Source: VAZQ01 sp036557705 (GTDB lineage: Bacteria; Pseudomonadota; Alphaproteobacteria; Rhizobiales; Xanthobacteraceae). From it: a stretch of DNA of 64,000 nt. The stretch is taken from the NCBI GenBank assembly GCA_036557705.1, contig DATBHB010000037.1:124001-188000 (forward strand), read 5' to 3'. The position numbers were made by a program, and so were the translations under genes. Within the stretch, counting starts at the first letter, position 1, and the number at the start of each line of letters is the position of its first letter. The notes below the pieces were generated by a model. That model was not told where the DNA came from and made no database searches. It saw nothing but the letters and a program-made list of their open reading frames with translations. Of this stretch, positions 32,557 to 40,836 are shown piece by piece.

Positions 32557-35500
32557 TGGCTGCTCGACGTCGGTGTGACCGGTTGCGGGCGCGGAAGATC
32601 GAATATCGGCCGGAACTCGTTCAGTTTTGTATAGAGTTGGTAGTCGGTGACGATGTCTTTGCCGAGGCGGTCGAGATTGGGCTTGAAGGAATCCTCCCTG
32701 CCGAGGTCGTATGCCTCTTTTAGATTAAATCCCTGCTCAACCACGTCCTTTGCCTTGAGGATCGCCTCGCCGGCATCGCTTGCCCCAGGAACGACGGCAG
32801 CCTTGGTGCCGTAGCCGAGATACTCCATGAAGCTCGTCAGTCTTTCCCGGCCGTCTTTTGCCTGCGCGTAACGCGTCATGGCATCGATGGCCTTGCCTCC
32901 CGCCTCCACCTGCTCGCCGTATCGCGTAAACGTTTTCGCCGCATTAGTGACGCCATCGCGCGCGTGGTCCCAGGCTTTCTGGTAGTTGCCGTCCCTCGCA
33001 TCGTAGTAGGCATCCGCCGCCTGCATGGCGGATTGCGCTCCGCCAACCACCTTCTCGGCTGTTGCAAAACCTTTCATAAATTGCGCTTCCACCGGGAATT
33101 CACCGGAGCGCCCGCGAATGCCCGCGAGTTTCTGGTCCTTTTGCGCGATATCGAGCAGCGTCGAGCCGCTTTTGAGCGCGTCGCGCGCCGCCTGCATTTC
33201 GGCTTCGACAATGCGCGTCTCGTCGCCCGAGCGGCGCGCCGCCTGCAAATCGGCAATGCTGTTGATGGTTTTCAGCGTCGTGTCGGCAATCTGGCCGGCA
33301 CCTTTGCTGACGCTGAATGTTTTCGATTCGGCATTTTCGGCCTGCGGGTGAGGCGTGGTCCACTGCTTGAACCGATCGATCCCCGGAAGCGAGTCGTTGC
33401 GTTGCGCCGTCTCTTCGATCGCCTTTTGGACGCTGCGCGCGGCCTCGAGCGGACCGGTGACGGCCCGGATCTGCTGGTCGGGCGTTCGCTCCGCGAGCCG
33501 CTGCGCCGATGAGGATGGCGTCGAACGATCGGGCGACGCACTTGTTTCGGCAGACGTCCCGGTGGATCGAGACGCTGCAGGAACGCCCGTCTCGGCAATC
33601 TGTTGTGGCCCTGAGGCAGTGCCGGAACTGCCTGCCGTCGGCGCCGGCCCCCAATACTGCCGTAGCGCCTCATAGGTCGCGACCGCCTTGTCACTGACGC
33701 CGCGCACAGTGGCGTAGAACTTCGCCAACGGAATGCCGGCTGCCGCAAGTCCGTCGCCGATCATGTCGATCGTGTAGAAAGCGATCAGTCCGCTGCTCCC
33801 CACCTTCCCTTGCCAAGCCGCCTCATCGCGCTGCTCGATGTATTTGGCGTATTTGCCTTTCAGTTCCTGATAATTGTCGAGGCGCTTGATCGTTTGCTCA
33901 CGATAGTAGCTTTCGTGCTCTGCCAATGTCGTCATCACGTCGCGGGCACGTTGCAAATTGTTCTGACGCGCCGTGGGGAGCTGGGCCACCGTGAGCTGTT
34001 TCATTGCGATCGCTTGGGCGTCCGCGAGCGCCTGCTGCCAATCGATCGCGCGTGCGTTTTCGCGCAGCGTGGCCATCAGCGGACGTGCTTCGCTCGTGCT
34101 CGGCGGTTGCGGCGGCGCCGCGGGCGCAGGCCGCTGCGCCGCGCCCGGCAACGATGCGGTTTTCTTTGCTGGCGGCGCGCTCCGCGGAACCTGTTGCTTT
34201 CCATTCGGCGGGGGAACCGGCCGGCTGGGCGGTGCTGTCAGAGTCGCCTGCGGCGCTGGAACTGTTTGGGGCGGCGGGATCGGAACTGTTTGCGGCGGCG
34301 ACGCGGGAGACGGCGGAGCGCTCGGAGGCTGCAAAAAGCTGCGGAAATCGAGATTCGCGGTCAGGCCGAAATTCAGCCGCGGCGGAGTCGAGGTTTGAGT
34401 GCTGGGGGAAGGAGCGCCGGCTGAGTGCCCGGCCGGCGTCGGGGTCCTTGGCTGCGCAGCCGATGCGCTTGCGCCTGCCGCAGTGCCGGCGTTTGCAGCC
34501 TGTGCGCCGGAGGCGCTTGGCGCTCCACCGCGGCTCGGCGCATTTTGATCGCCAGCCGTTGCCGCTGGCGCCGATCTTGCCGAGGCGGACGAGGGAGACG
34601 CGCCGCTCGACCCCGCAATCGGCTCCGGCGCACGGGACTGGGCAGCCGTTCCGGCCGCTCCGACCTGCGCTCCTTGGGTTTCCGAGTTCCCTCCTTTGTC
34701 GCTCGACGTAGCTGCCCTACTACCGCTTGGGATTTCCGGCGTGCCGCTCGGTGTAGCTGCTATGCCGCTCGGCAACGCTCGCGTGCCGCTCGCCGTCGTG
34801 GCGCCAGGACTCCCGGCAGCCGCGGCCGGCGATCCTGAGTCGTTGGAATTGCTGGGCGGTATGCCGGACGGTGCCGCGCCTGACGAAGCCTGCCGTGACC
34901 CCGGCTCGCCGGGGGCGGCAGCACCTGCCTGATTTCCCGGCGCATCGGTGGTGCCATTTGGGTTGCTGCTTGGTCCGATCGCGTCCGCGTGGGGATGATC
35001 GGCGACCGGTGCGCCGCCGGAAACATCGCCAGCTCCCGCCGCGCCCCCGCGCAGACGCGGCTGCGCCTCGCCCAGTGCCACCTTCCCGGCCGCAGTTATC
35101 ACTCCGTTCGTGGGACCCGATTGCGTGTCGGGCGAACCAGCGGAGGAACCGGAACGCGAGGACTCCCTCCCTGACCCTCCCCCGCTCTCGCGGGAGAGAA
35201 GGGAGGTGGAAGTACTCGTTTCTGCGGTCGAACTGGCGTCGCGTCCGCGATTGCCGGACGATGGCTTCGAGGGCGCTGCTGACGATGACGAAGAACTCGA
35301 AGCCTCCGGAGCGCCGCCTCCCGATTGGACGATGCTGCTTCCCTTCGCGCCAGGCGCAGATGAACCGGCAGCGGCTGCGCTGATGGTTTGATCGCCTGGT
35401 GCCGAAGCAGAATTAACGGAAGCCGTTTTCGCCGCGCCACCGCGGACAGGATTTGCGAGCGCGGCTCCGGACGGCTTGCCGGTTGCCGCGCTTGGCGACG

Positions 35501-36551
35501 CTGCGTCATCCGGCGAGGTACTGCCGGATTGCGTTGTGCTTTCGAGCGGCCCCACGCCCGATCGCGGTGATGCTGTTTCGGTTGCCGCTGTAAGACTCGT
35601 TTCGTGCGGATTGGTCTCACCTCCACGCGCTTTGCCGCCTTTCCCAGACTTTGCCCCGACGGCCGATCGGAGCGACGAGGCGGAGTTATTGCTTTTTGTC
35701 GATCCCTCCGGCCCTTCCGGCTGCGATGCGGTCGCGTTTGCGACCGCAGTTTGCGACCCTTCGCGCGCCCCGTGTTCGCCTCCTGAGGCACTTCCTGCTT
35801 TGCCTACGCCTCCCTTCCCGCCTTCACCGGCTCGGGGCGTTTCTTTGATGTTGCCGTCTTCGCCCTCGCCTTGTGGCGTCTCGCGGGCCGCTGATCGCAA
35901 CCCCGCGGGCGCGTTTGCACCGGCTGGCCGTGCAGCACCGGCCTTGCTCGCGGGCTGCGCATTCGCGCCCGCGCGATTTCCAGCAGCTGGCTTGCCGTTT
36001 CCGCCGCCGGCGACCGCCGTCTCTACCCGCTGCAGCGATCCTTCGTAGGCCGAACCGGAATAGTTGCGCACATTGCCCTGCGCCGCCGCAACGCCCGGTG
36101 TCAGCGCCCGCAAATACGGGCGCGCTCCCCATGGCGCCGCCGGATTTGGCGCGATCTCGCTCGCACGTGGCCTTGTATAATCGCTATTGATTTCCCGTTT
36201 GCTCTGATCGGGACTGTTGACTACCTCTGCGGCTTCCCAGCGGATGTCCAACTGCACATCGGCGGAGCCTTTTCGAATATTATGCAATGAAGGCGGTCGT
36301 TCCGATGTGGCGGCCGGATTCGGTGCGATTTCCTCAGGGACTGGACGAGTCCAGTCAAAATTACGTCCGCCGTCTCGTTCACCGGTTTTGAGCTGATCGC
36401 CCGAAACGAGCGGATCCGCCCAGGCCACATCGGCGGCGCTCACGCAATACAAAAGAGAGGCCGCCAAGAGTAGGGTGACGAGTGTTACTGCCTGAGAAGA
36501 ATTTTCGGTAGGGTGGGCAAAGGCGCGGTCCACACGCACGAGCCGCGCCAC
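32553..36551 (-). CDS. Very large exported Ala/Ser/Gly/Pro-rich protein of unknown function
   Basis: About 1,330 residues. A signal-like segment (LVTLLLAASLLYCVSAADVA) is followed by two copies of a TRPxxxEIAPNPAA motif, a low-complexity Ala/Gly/Ser/Pro-rich stretch of roughly 650 residues, a Pro-rich joint (TVPIPPPQTVPAP), then a 450-residue helical region (LADAQAIAMKQLTVAQLP ... YYREQTIKRLDNYQEL) to the C-terminus. It looks like a long extended periplasmic spacer plus a helical domain. No ATG occurs before the signal peptide except in open frame passing through a family A repeat; I mark a GTG inside the repeat as a plausible start, but GTG codons at 36746, 36539 and 36533 are equally possible. 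Stop/start overlap with the VWA-FHA gene shows co-translation. Confidence 0.6.
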   Translation of the reverse strand: MARLVRVDRAFAHPTENSSQAVTLVTLLLAASLLYCVSAADVAWADPLVSGDQLKTGERDGGRNFDWTRPVPEEIAPNPAATSERPPSLHNIRKGSADVQLDIRWEAAEVVNSPDQSKREINSDYTRPRASEIAPNPAAPWGARPYLRALTPGVAAAQGNVRNYSGSAYEGSLQRVETAVAGGGNGKPAAGNRAGANAQPASKAGAARPAGANAPAGLRSAARETPQGEGEDGNIKETPRAGEGGKGGVGKAGSASGGEHGAREGSQTAVANATASQPEGPEGSTKSNNSASSLRSAVGAKSGKGGKARGGETNPHETSLTAATETASPRSGVGPLESTTQSGSTSPDDAASPSAATGKPSGAALANPVRGGAAKTASVNSASAPGDQTISAAAAGSSAPGAKGSSIVQSGGGAPEASSSSSSSAAPSKPSSGNRGRDASSTAETSTSTSLLSRESGGGSGRESSRSGSSAGSPDTQSGPTNGVITAAGKVALGEAQPRLRGGAAGAGDVSGGAPVADHPHADAIGPSSNPNGTTDAPGNQAGAAAPGEPGSRQASSGAAPSGIPPSNSNDSGSPAAAAGSPGATTASGTRALPSGIAATPSGTPEIPSGSRAATSSDKGGNSETQGAQVGAAGTAAQSRAPEPIAGSSGASPSSASARSAPAATAGDQNAPSRGGAPSASGAQAANAGTAAGASASAAQPRTPTPAGHSAGAPSPSTQTSTPPRLNFGLTANLDFRSFLQPPSAPPSPASPPQTVPIPPPQTVPAPQATLTAPPSRPVPPPNGKQQVPRSAPPAKKTASLPGAAQRPAPAAPPQPPSTSEARPLMATLRENARAIDWQQALADAQAIAMKQLTVAQLPTARQNNLQRARDVMTTLAEHESYYREQTIKRLDNYQELKGKYAKYIEQRDEAAWQGKVGSSGLIAFYTIDMIGDGLAAAGIPLAKFYATVRGVSDKAVATYEALRQYWGPAPTAGSSGTASGPQQIAETGVPAASRSTGTSAETSASPDRSTPSSSAQRLAERTPDQQIRAVTGPLEAARSVQKAIEETAQRNDSLPGIDRFKQWTTPHPQAENAESKTFSVSKGAGQIADTTLKTINSIADLQAARRSGDETRIVEAEMQAARDALKSGSTLLDIAQKDQKLAGIRGRSGEFPVEAQFMKGFATAEKVVGGAQSAMQAADAYYDARDGNYQKAWDHARDGVTNAAKTFTRYGEQVEAGGKAIDAMTRYAQAKDGRERLTSFMEYLGYGTKAAVVPGASDAGEAILKAKDVVEQGFNLKEAYDLGREDSFKPNLDRLGKDIVTDYQLYTKLNEFRPIFDLPRPQPVTPTSSSQ

Positions 36552-36674
36552 ACGTAGAAAAGAGCGCCATGCCCACGCGCGCGTCCGCGTGGGCGTTAAG
36601 GGCGTTTTACGCCCGTCTGTCGACGGGCTATGGCAGCACGCGCTAAAGCGCGTTGCGCCTTTGCCCAGCCTACG
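36508..36674. repeat. Palindromic repeat, family A, copy 3 (at the 5' end of a gene)
   Basis: GTAGGGTGGGCAAAGGCGCG at one end and CGCGTTGCGCCTTTGCCCAG..CCTACG at the other, with inner arms GCCCACGCG / CGCGTGGGC. It lies in or directly before the signal-peptide region of the large Ala/Ser-rich gene and has an open frame in phase with it. Confidence 0.75.
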
Positions 36675-36724
36675 CAGTTCGTGACGTAGTAGCGTGAGCC
36701 GCCGCGCCGCGACGGATTTGCACG

Positions 36725-37801
36725 TTAGAGCAGCAGAATCGACCACAGCACGCCCCCTCCGACGACATAGAAGCCGAAGCCCCGCGCGTTCTTCAGCACC
36801 GATTTAGGCACCCGGCAAGAGATTTGCGTAATCGAAACACGTTCTACACCGGCCTTGATCTCAAGCTTGATCGGCTTTGTCTCTTCAAAAATCCAATCGT
36901 CCTGCCCGTTCGCTCCGGCGCGCTGCGCGCCGCACCCGAACCATTCCAGATGGGCAGACGTCCATTTGCTTGCGGGCGACAACGAGAAATTCAGGTAATC
37001 GACCGCATAGATGAAGGCGTCTCCCGCATCGGTGCAGGTCACGATGCCGTTGCCCAGCACGGTGTCATTGTCGAGCGTTGCCGCCTTGAGCGGCATCGGG
37101 TTGCGCGAACCGGCGCAGCTGGGAAAGCCGGTTCCCCAGTCCGGTCGTTCGATCGGCGGCACCGTCTGCGGCGGAGCGGCCTGAGAGGGAGCGGCATTCG
37201 ACGCCGCGGTTTGAGCGCCATCCGCCGCAATCGGCAGCTTAAGACTGGGCAGCGGCGTCGATGTGCTCGGCGCCGACGTCTGGCCGTCAGGCGCGTAATC
37301 TCGCGAAACCAGCAGGATCGGCCAGAAAATCCCGCCGCCTACCGCGTAAAACCCGAAACCACGTGCTTGCGCCAAAACCGCCTTCGGCACGCTGAAGGAA
37401 ACATTGGAGATCGACGCTCGCGGTCTACTCGCGTCGATCTTCACATTGATCGGCTTCGCCTCGTCGAAATACCAATCGTTGCGCCCATTCGGCCCTTGCC
37501 GTTGCGCGCCGCTGCCGAACCACTCGAAGTGCGCGGATTTCCATTGCGTCGTCGGGCTCAGCGCAAAATTCATGTAATCGACCGCATAGACATACGAGTC
37601 GCCTTGATCGCGGCAGGTGATGATCCCATGCGCCGTAACATTGCCGTCGGGAGCGGCGGCGCGCAGCGGCACCGGTTTCTTCGCTCTGGCACAGGTGATG
37701 AAGTTCGCCCCCCAGTTGGGCGCCAGAAAATCCACGCTTTCGGCCCGCGACCTGTCGCTGTAGAGGACGAGCGCAACGAATGAGATCGCGACAGCCGCCA
37801 T
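36725..37801 (-). CDS. Exported protein with two tandem copies of an unrecognised 130-residue domain
   Basis: A 358-residue protein: signal MAAVAISFVALVLYSDRSRAE, domain 1 (about 24-165) and domain 2 (about 215-358), joined by a Ser/Pro-rich linker. The copies align through CARAKKPVPL / CAGSRNPMPL, GIITCRDQGDSYVYAVDYMN / GIVTCTDAGDAFIYAVDYLN, AHFEWFGSGAQR / AHLEWFGCGAQR and ARGFGFYAVGGG / ARGFGFYVVGGG. Each keeps two cysteines, likely a disulfide. The beta-rich, aromatic pattern suggests a ligand- or surface-binding domain. The start ATG lies in the CATCCTTCGAGG end of a palindromic repeat. Member of the kinase/FHA/TolQ-like locus; family not recognised. Confidence 0.7.
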   Translation of the reverse strand: MAAVAISFVALVLYSDRSRAESVDFLAPNWGANFITCARAKKPVPLRAAAPDGNVTAHGIITCRDQGDSYVYAVDYMNFALSPTTQWKSAHFEWFGSGAQRQGPNGRNDWYFDEAKPINVKIDASRPRASISNVSFSVPKAVLAQARGFGFYAVGGGIFWPILLVSRDYAPDGQTSAPSTSTPLPSLKLPIAADGAQTAASNAAPSQAAPPQTVPPIERPDWGTGFPSCAGSRNPMPLKAATLDNDTVLGNGIVTCTDAGDAFIYAVDYLNFSLSPASKWTSAHLEWFGCGAQRAGANGQDDWIFEETKPIKLEIKAGVERVSITQISCRVPKSVLKNARGFGFYVVGGGVLWSILLL

Positions 37802-37853
37802 CCTTCGAGGCTCGCCCGCAATCAAACGATTGCGTGCTCGCGCCTCAGGATGA
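37799..37853. repeat. Short palindromic repeat, family D (CATCCTTCGAGGC / CCTCAGGATG)
   Basis: CATCCTTCGAGGCTCGC and GCGCCTCAGGATGA flank the small hairpin CAATCAAACGATTG. A second CCTTCGAGGCTCGCATCC lies just right of it. It overlaps the start codon of the tandem-domain gene. Confidence 0.55.
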
Positions 37854-37963
37854 CGCCTTCGAGGCTCGCATCCAGCTAAAGCTGCTGCTGCATGCTTGCG
37901 CCTCAGGGCTGCACATCTCCGCCGATTCGACCCTATCGGAAAACGCGCCAAAGCCGCCCCCCA

Positions 37964-38617
37964 CTATGGCTCAAAACCCACCTCCACGTTCCCGCTCTGG
38001 CCGACCGTGAGCTTGGCGACCGGATGCAGTTTATGAGTTTCCGCGAGCATCACCGTCGGCAGCTGGATTCGGCCGTTACGATAGAACACGTTGCCTTTTA
38101 CTTCTACCGGGCGGTTCGCAGCCGGAGCGCCGTAATAGTCGTAGGCAATACGGTAGGAGCCCGCTCCTGCCTTCGGGTGCTGCCAGATTTCGACCCCCGG
38201 TCCGCGCGTATTGTCATAGCTCAGCTGCGCCTCGGTCGAAGGATAATCGCGATGGTCGCGATTGCTCCGTCCCCAGAAGAATTCATTGCCGTCCGGATCG
38301 AAGACATGGAGATCGACGTCGAAATTGCCGGACGCGTTCCACTCGATCGCCACCAGGAGAAAGGTGGTCGCGAGCGCCGCTTGGCAGCTCGCAAGCTCGC
38401 GCGCCTTGCTGGCGAAAGTCTGCTGTGCCTGGCTGTCCGCGCGCTTGCATTGATTGACAGTCAGCTCCGCCGCCTGCAGCTGCTGCTCCGTCTTCTGCTG
38501 CTTCATGTAATTCGGAAACAGAATGACGGCGATAAGAATGAAGCCCCCCAGCGCCGCGGCAAATAGATCCAGCACCGACATGCTGAAGATCTCGATGTTG
38601 CGATTGGGCCGTCTCAC
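37964..38617 (-). CDS. MotB/ExbD-like single-pass membrane protein with DUF2135-like periplasmic domain
   Basis: A 217-residue protein. The N-terminal helix IEIFSMSVLDLFAAALGGFI (8-27) continues to about residue 36; Asp17 just inside its start matches the ion-carrying aspartate of MotB, ExbD and TolR. A helical stretch (about 38-82) leads to a beta domain with VAIEWNASGNFDVDLHVFDP, NEFFWGRS, GPGVEIWQHPKAGAGSYRI and PVEVKGNVFY, resembling YfaP/DUF2135 domains. MotB-type peptidoglycan-binding OmpA domain is absent. The gene lies just downstream of the TolQ/ExbB-like gene, as expected for a channel partner. GTG start with CCGGAGG eight bases upstream. Confidence 0.75.
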   Translation of the reverse strand: MRRPNRNIEIFSMSVLDLFAAALGGFILIAVILFPNYMKQQKTEQQLQAAELTVNQCKRADSQAQQTFASKARELASCQAALATTFLLVAIEWNASGNFDVDLHVFDPDGNEFFWGRSNRDHRDYPSTEAQLSYDNTRGPGVEIWQHPKAGAGSYRIAYDYYGAPAANRPVEVKGNVFYRNGRIQLPTVMLAETHKLHPVAKLTVGQSGNVEVGFEP

Positions 38618-38696
38618 CGAGTGCCTCCGGCCCGGCGTTCGCCCGCAACGTCGAGAACGGTCGAATGTGTGTCTCTTTGCATCGGATATGCCCGAC

Positions 38697-39485
38697 TCAG
38701 GCCGGTGAGCCCACGTAAAGCCTGTTGACCAGATTATCGAGGCAATATTGACCGGCGAGATTGAGCGCGTGCTCCTCGCGCGACTGGGCCAAATTGGTCA
38801 AGAACACGAGCAGTGCCGCAAGCACGAGGGCCAGAAACGTGCCGTCGAAGGAGATCGCCAGCCGGCGCGTCACCTCATTCAGCAATAACGGGTCTTGCGC
38901 GTTGGCAGGATCGCCGGCAAAGGCGAGCGCTCGTCCGATGCCGATCACGGTACCGATGAAGCCGAGCGAGGGGATGAGCCAGGTCAAATAGCGCAGCATG
39001 TTGTAGCGCAGATCGACCTCGTGCAGATACATCTCGACGCTGGTGTTGAGCAGCGCACTTGCCTGGTTGATCGAACGGCTCGATTGAAACTGCAGGATGG
39101 TGCGTTGAATGAGCCGCGGCAGGAAGCAACGCAACGAGTTCGGGCTCTGGTGCACGATCCGGTAGATCTGCCCGAGATCCTGCGCCTGCAGCACCGTCCG
39201 CTCGTCCTCAGGCAGGAAGCGCTTTTGCAGCTGAGTTTGTTCGGTGCGCCCGGAGCGGAAGCGAACGAACAGCTCCCCGCAGCCGACGGCAAAGACGATC
39301 CAGATGCAGTTTTGCACCGACAGCGGGTAACCGATCCCGCCGCGGTCGAGCAACACCTTGGCTGCGCCGTCAGGCAAGGTGAAATGCAGGAACGCAACGA
39401 ACGCCAAGCCGATCGCCAGGGATGTGAGGGCGATCCAGCGGCGGCGGCCTTCGAGATCGGCCATCTTTTTCGAATCCACGATCAT
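38697..39485 (-). CDS. MotA/TolQ/ExbB-type proton-channel family protein
   Basis: A 262-residue inner-membrane protein with four predicted helices (about 17-36, 57-76, 168-190, 212-232). The family signature spans the third and fourth helices: WLIPSLGFIGTVIGIGRAL and RLAISFDGTFLALVLAALLV, with the Thr/Ser/Pro residues lining the ion path in ExbB/TolQ. A cytosolic segment (about 77-165) lies between helix pairs. By analogy it forms a pentameric ring around a dimer of the MotB/ExbD-like partner encoded next, and uses ion-motive force to move it. GAGGTCAGG precedes the ATG. Neighbours are kinase, phosphatase and FHA genes rather than TonB/Tol genes. Confidence 0.85.
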   Translation of the reverse strand: MIVDSKKMADLEGRRRWIALTSLAIGLAFVAFLHFTLPDGAAKVLLDRGGIGYPLSVQNCIWIVFAVGCGELFVRFRSGRTEQTQLQKRFLPEDERTVLQAQDLGQIYRIVHQSPNSLRCFLPRLIQRTILQFQSSRSINQASALLNTSVEMYLHEVDLRYNMLRYLTWLIPSLGFIGTVIGIGRALAFAGDPANAQDPLLLNEVTRRLAISFDGTFLALVLAALLVFLTNLAQSREEHALNLAGQYCLDNLVNRLYVGSPA

Positions 39486-39520
39486 GACCTGACCTCATCT
39501 GCAAAGGAAAGCGCGTCGCA

Positions 39521-39973
39521 TCATCTACCCTCTTTGCGGCTGATGATTTCGCCTGTTTCCGGGTCCCGCTCGACGACGACCTTGCCGGGCGGCGCAGCGC
39601 CCGCTGGTCGAGTAGCCGCCGCTGCATTCGGGCCGCAAACTGCTGTCGCCGCGGGCTGCTGCGGTACCGGCGCCGACGTTGTCGTGTCGCGCAAACGATC
39701 GGCCAACGCGGTCATCAGGGCCCTAATGGAGGTTTGGTATCGGCCGAGCCGAACCTGGTCGCTGACTTCGACGCGCGCGGTCGTTATCCGCTGCCAGGCG
39801 TCGCCGCGGCGGATGAAGGTGCCGAACGTGCTGTCGCAATCCGCGAGCATGAGATCGTTGACGGCGTTGACCAGGAACTCGGCGTGCCGACGCGACACGC
39901 TCGGATCGGCGACCACGACGTCACATTCTTTGCTGCGTCCGACAAGAAACGCGTTGATCTCTTTTGCTGTCAT
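39521..39973 (-). CDS. Small FHA-domain protein
   Basis: A 150-residue cytosolic protein. The FHA domain is at about 8-90: FLVGRSKECDVVVADPSVSR, RRHAEFLV and DSTFGTFIRRGD carry the GR, SxxH and ST(F)GT phosphothreonine-binding motifs. A Pro/Ala-rich tail ends in VERDPETGEIISRKEGR. The chosen ATG overlaps the phosphatase stop (ATGA), indicating translational coupling. It probably recognises a phosphothreonine made by the divergently encoded kinase, and could sit at the TolQ-like complex whose gene follows. Confidence 0.8.
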   Translation of the reverse strand: MTAKEINAFLVGRSKECDVVVADPSVSRRHAEFLVNAVNDLMLADCDSTFGTFIRRGDAWQRITTARVEVSDQVRLGRYQTSIRALMTALADRLRDTTTSAPVPQQPAATAVCGPNAAAATRPAGAAPPGKVVVERDPETGEIISRKEGR

Positions 39974-40836
39974 GGAGCGCGCCAAAACAGATATCCGGCA
40001 ATCGAGGCGACTCCGGCGAGAATGACGGTAGCTGCACCGATCAAGCCATAGACGCTCGATGTCGCCGAATGTGCATCGATGTCAGGACCGGCTGCCGCAG
40101 CCACCAGCACCGTGCAATTGTCCTGATTCGGTTCTGCCCGTTGTTCGACCGCTTGCAGGAGCGTGCGCGCAATCGTTTCCGCATCGCCGTGCGCACTCTT
40201 GACGACGCAGCTTGCGATCTCTCGCTCGGTCAAGGTCAGCAGGCCGTCGGAAGCCATGATCACGACGTCGTCTGTGCGCAGGCGCCTTGGCTTGGGCTGT
40301 AAATCGATCAGCGCGATCTCATCGCCGTTCAACGCCGATTGCAGGACATTGGCGCTGGCCTTGGCGCCTTTGGCCACCGCGGGCCGAAACGAGTGATCTT
40401 CGTTCATGCGCTCGATCGTGCCCTTGCGAATGAGCCACAGCGGCGAATCGCCGACGCTGATCCACGCCACCCCTTGGGGCGACACATAGGCCGCCACCAA
40501 TGTGGTGCCCATGCCGGCGGTTTCGGGTGCTTCCTCCTGGGCGCGGGCGATCTGCTGGTTTGCGTCCTCGAGGGCTTCTTCCAGCGCCTGTTCGAGCGAC
40601 GCGCCGGCCTCACGTTTTGCGGTGAAGGCGGAAACGAAGGTGTCGGCGGCAATCCGGCTGGCGACCGCTCCGGCCGCATGGCCGCCCATTCCATCGGCGA
40701 CAATCAGCAGCCAAGCGTTTTCTCCGCTCAGCCACACCGAGCGGAAGCTGTCCTGCTGCTCCGCGCGGCCTCCCTGGATTGCCGCGCCGAATACCGGCGC
40801 GGCCGCCGGCACGGTTTCCGACGACGCGCTCGCCAT
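39970..40836 (-). CDS. Membrane-anchored PP2C-type Ser/Thr protein phosphatase
   Basis: A 288-residue Mn/Mg-dependent phosphatase. PP2C motifs in order: RAEQQDSF (Asp29), VADGMGGHAAG (Asp48), GMGTTLVAA, SVGDSPLWL, MASDGLL and NQDNCTVLV. One C-terminal helix (VYGLIGAATVILAGVASIAG) anchors it with the catalytic domain in the cytosol. It should reverse phosphorylation by the divergent kinase, as in PppA/PpkA pairs. The ATG overlaps the upstream FHA gene's stop (TGATG), preferred over a TTG three codons earlier. Confidence 0.9.
   Translation of the reverse strand: MASASSETVPAAAPVFGAAIQGGRAEQQDSFRSVWLSGENAWLLIVADGMGGHAAGAVASRIAADTFVSAFTAKREAGASLEQALEEALEDANQQIARAQEEAPETAGMGTTLVAAYVSPQGVAWISVGDSPLWLIRKGTIERMNEDHSFRPAVAKGAKASANVLQSALNGDEIALIDLQPKPRRLRTDDVVIMASDGLLTLTEREIASCVVKSAHGDAETIARTLLQAVEQRAEPNQDNCTVLVAAAAGPDIDAHSATSSVYGLIGAATVILAGVASIAGYLFWRAP

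Noticed and set aside
37964..39485. Zorya anti-phage system (ZorAB)
   Set aside because: There is a MotA-like/MotB-like pair, but the partner lacks an OmpA domain and no ZorC/ZorD/ZorE-like gene is nearby.
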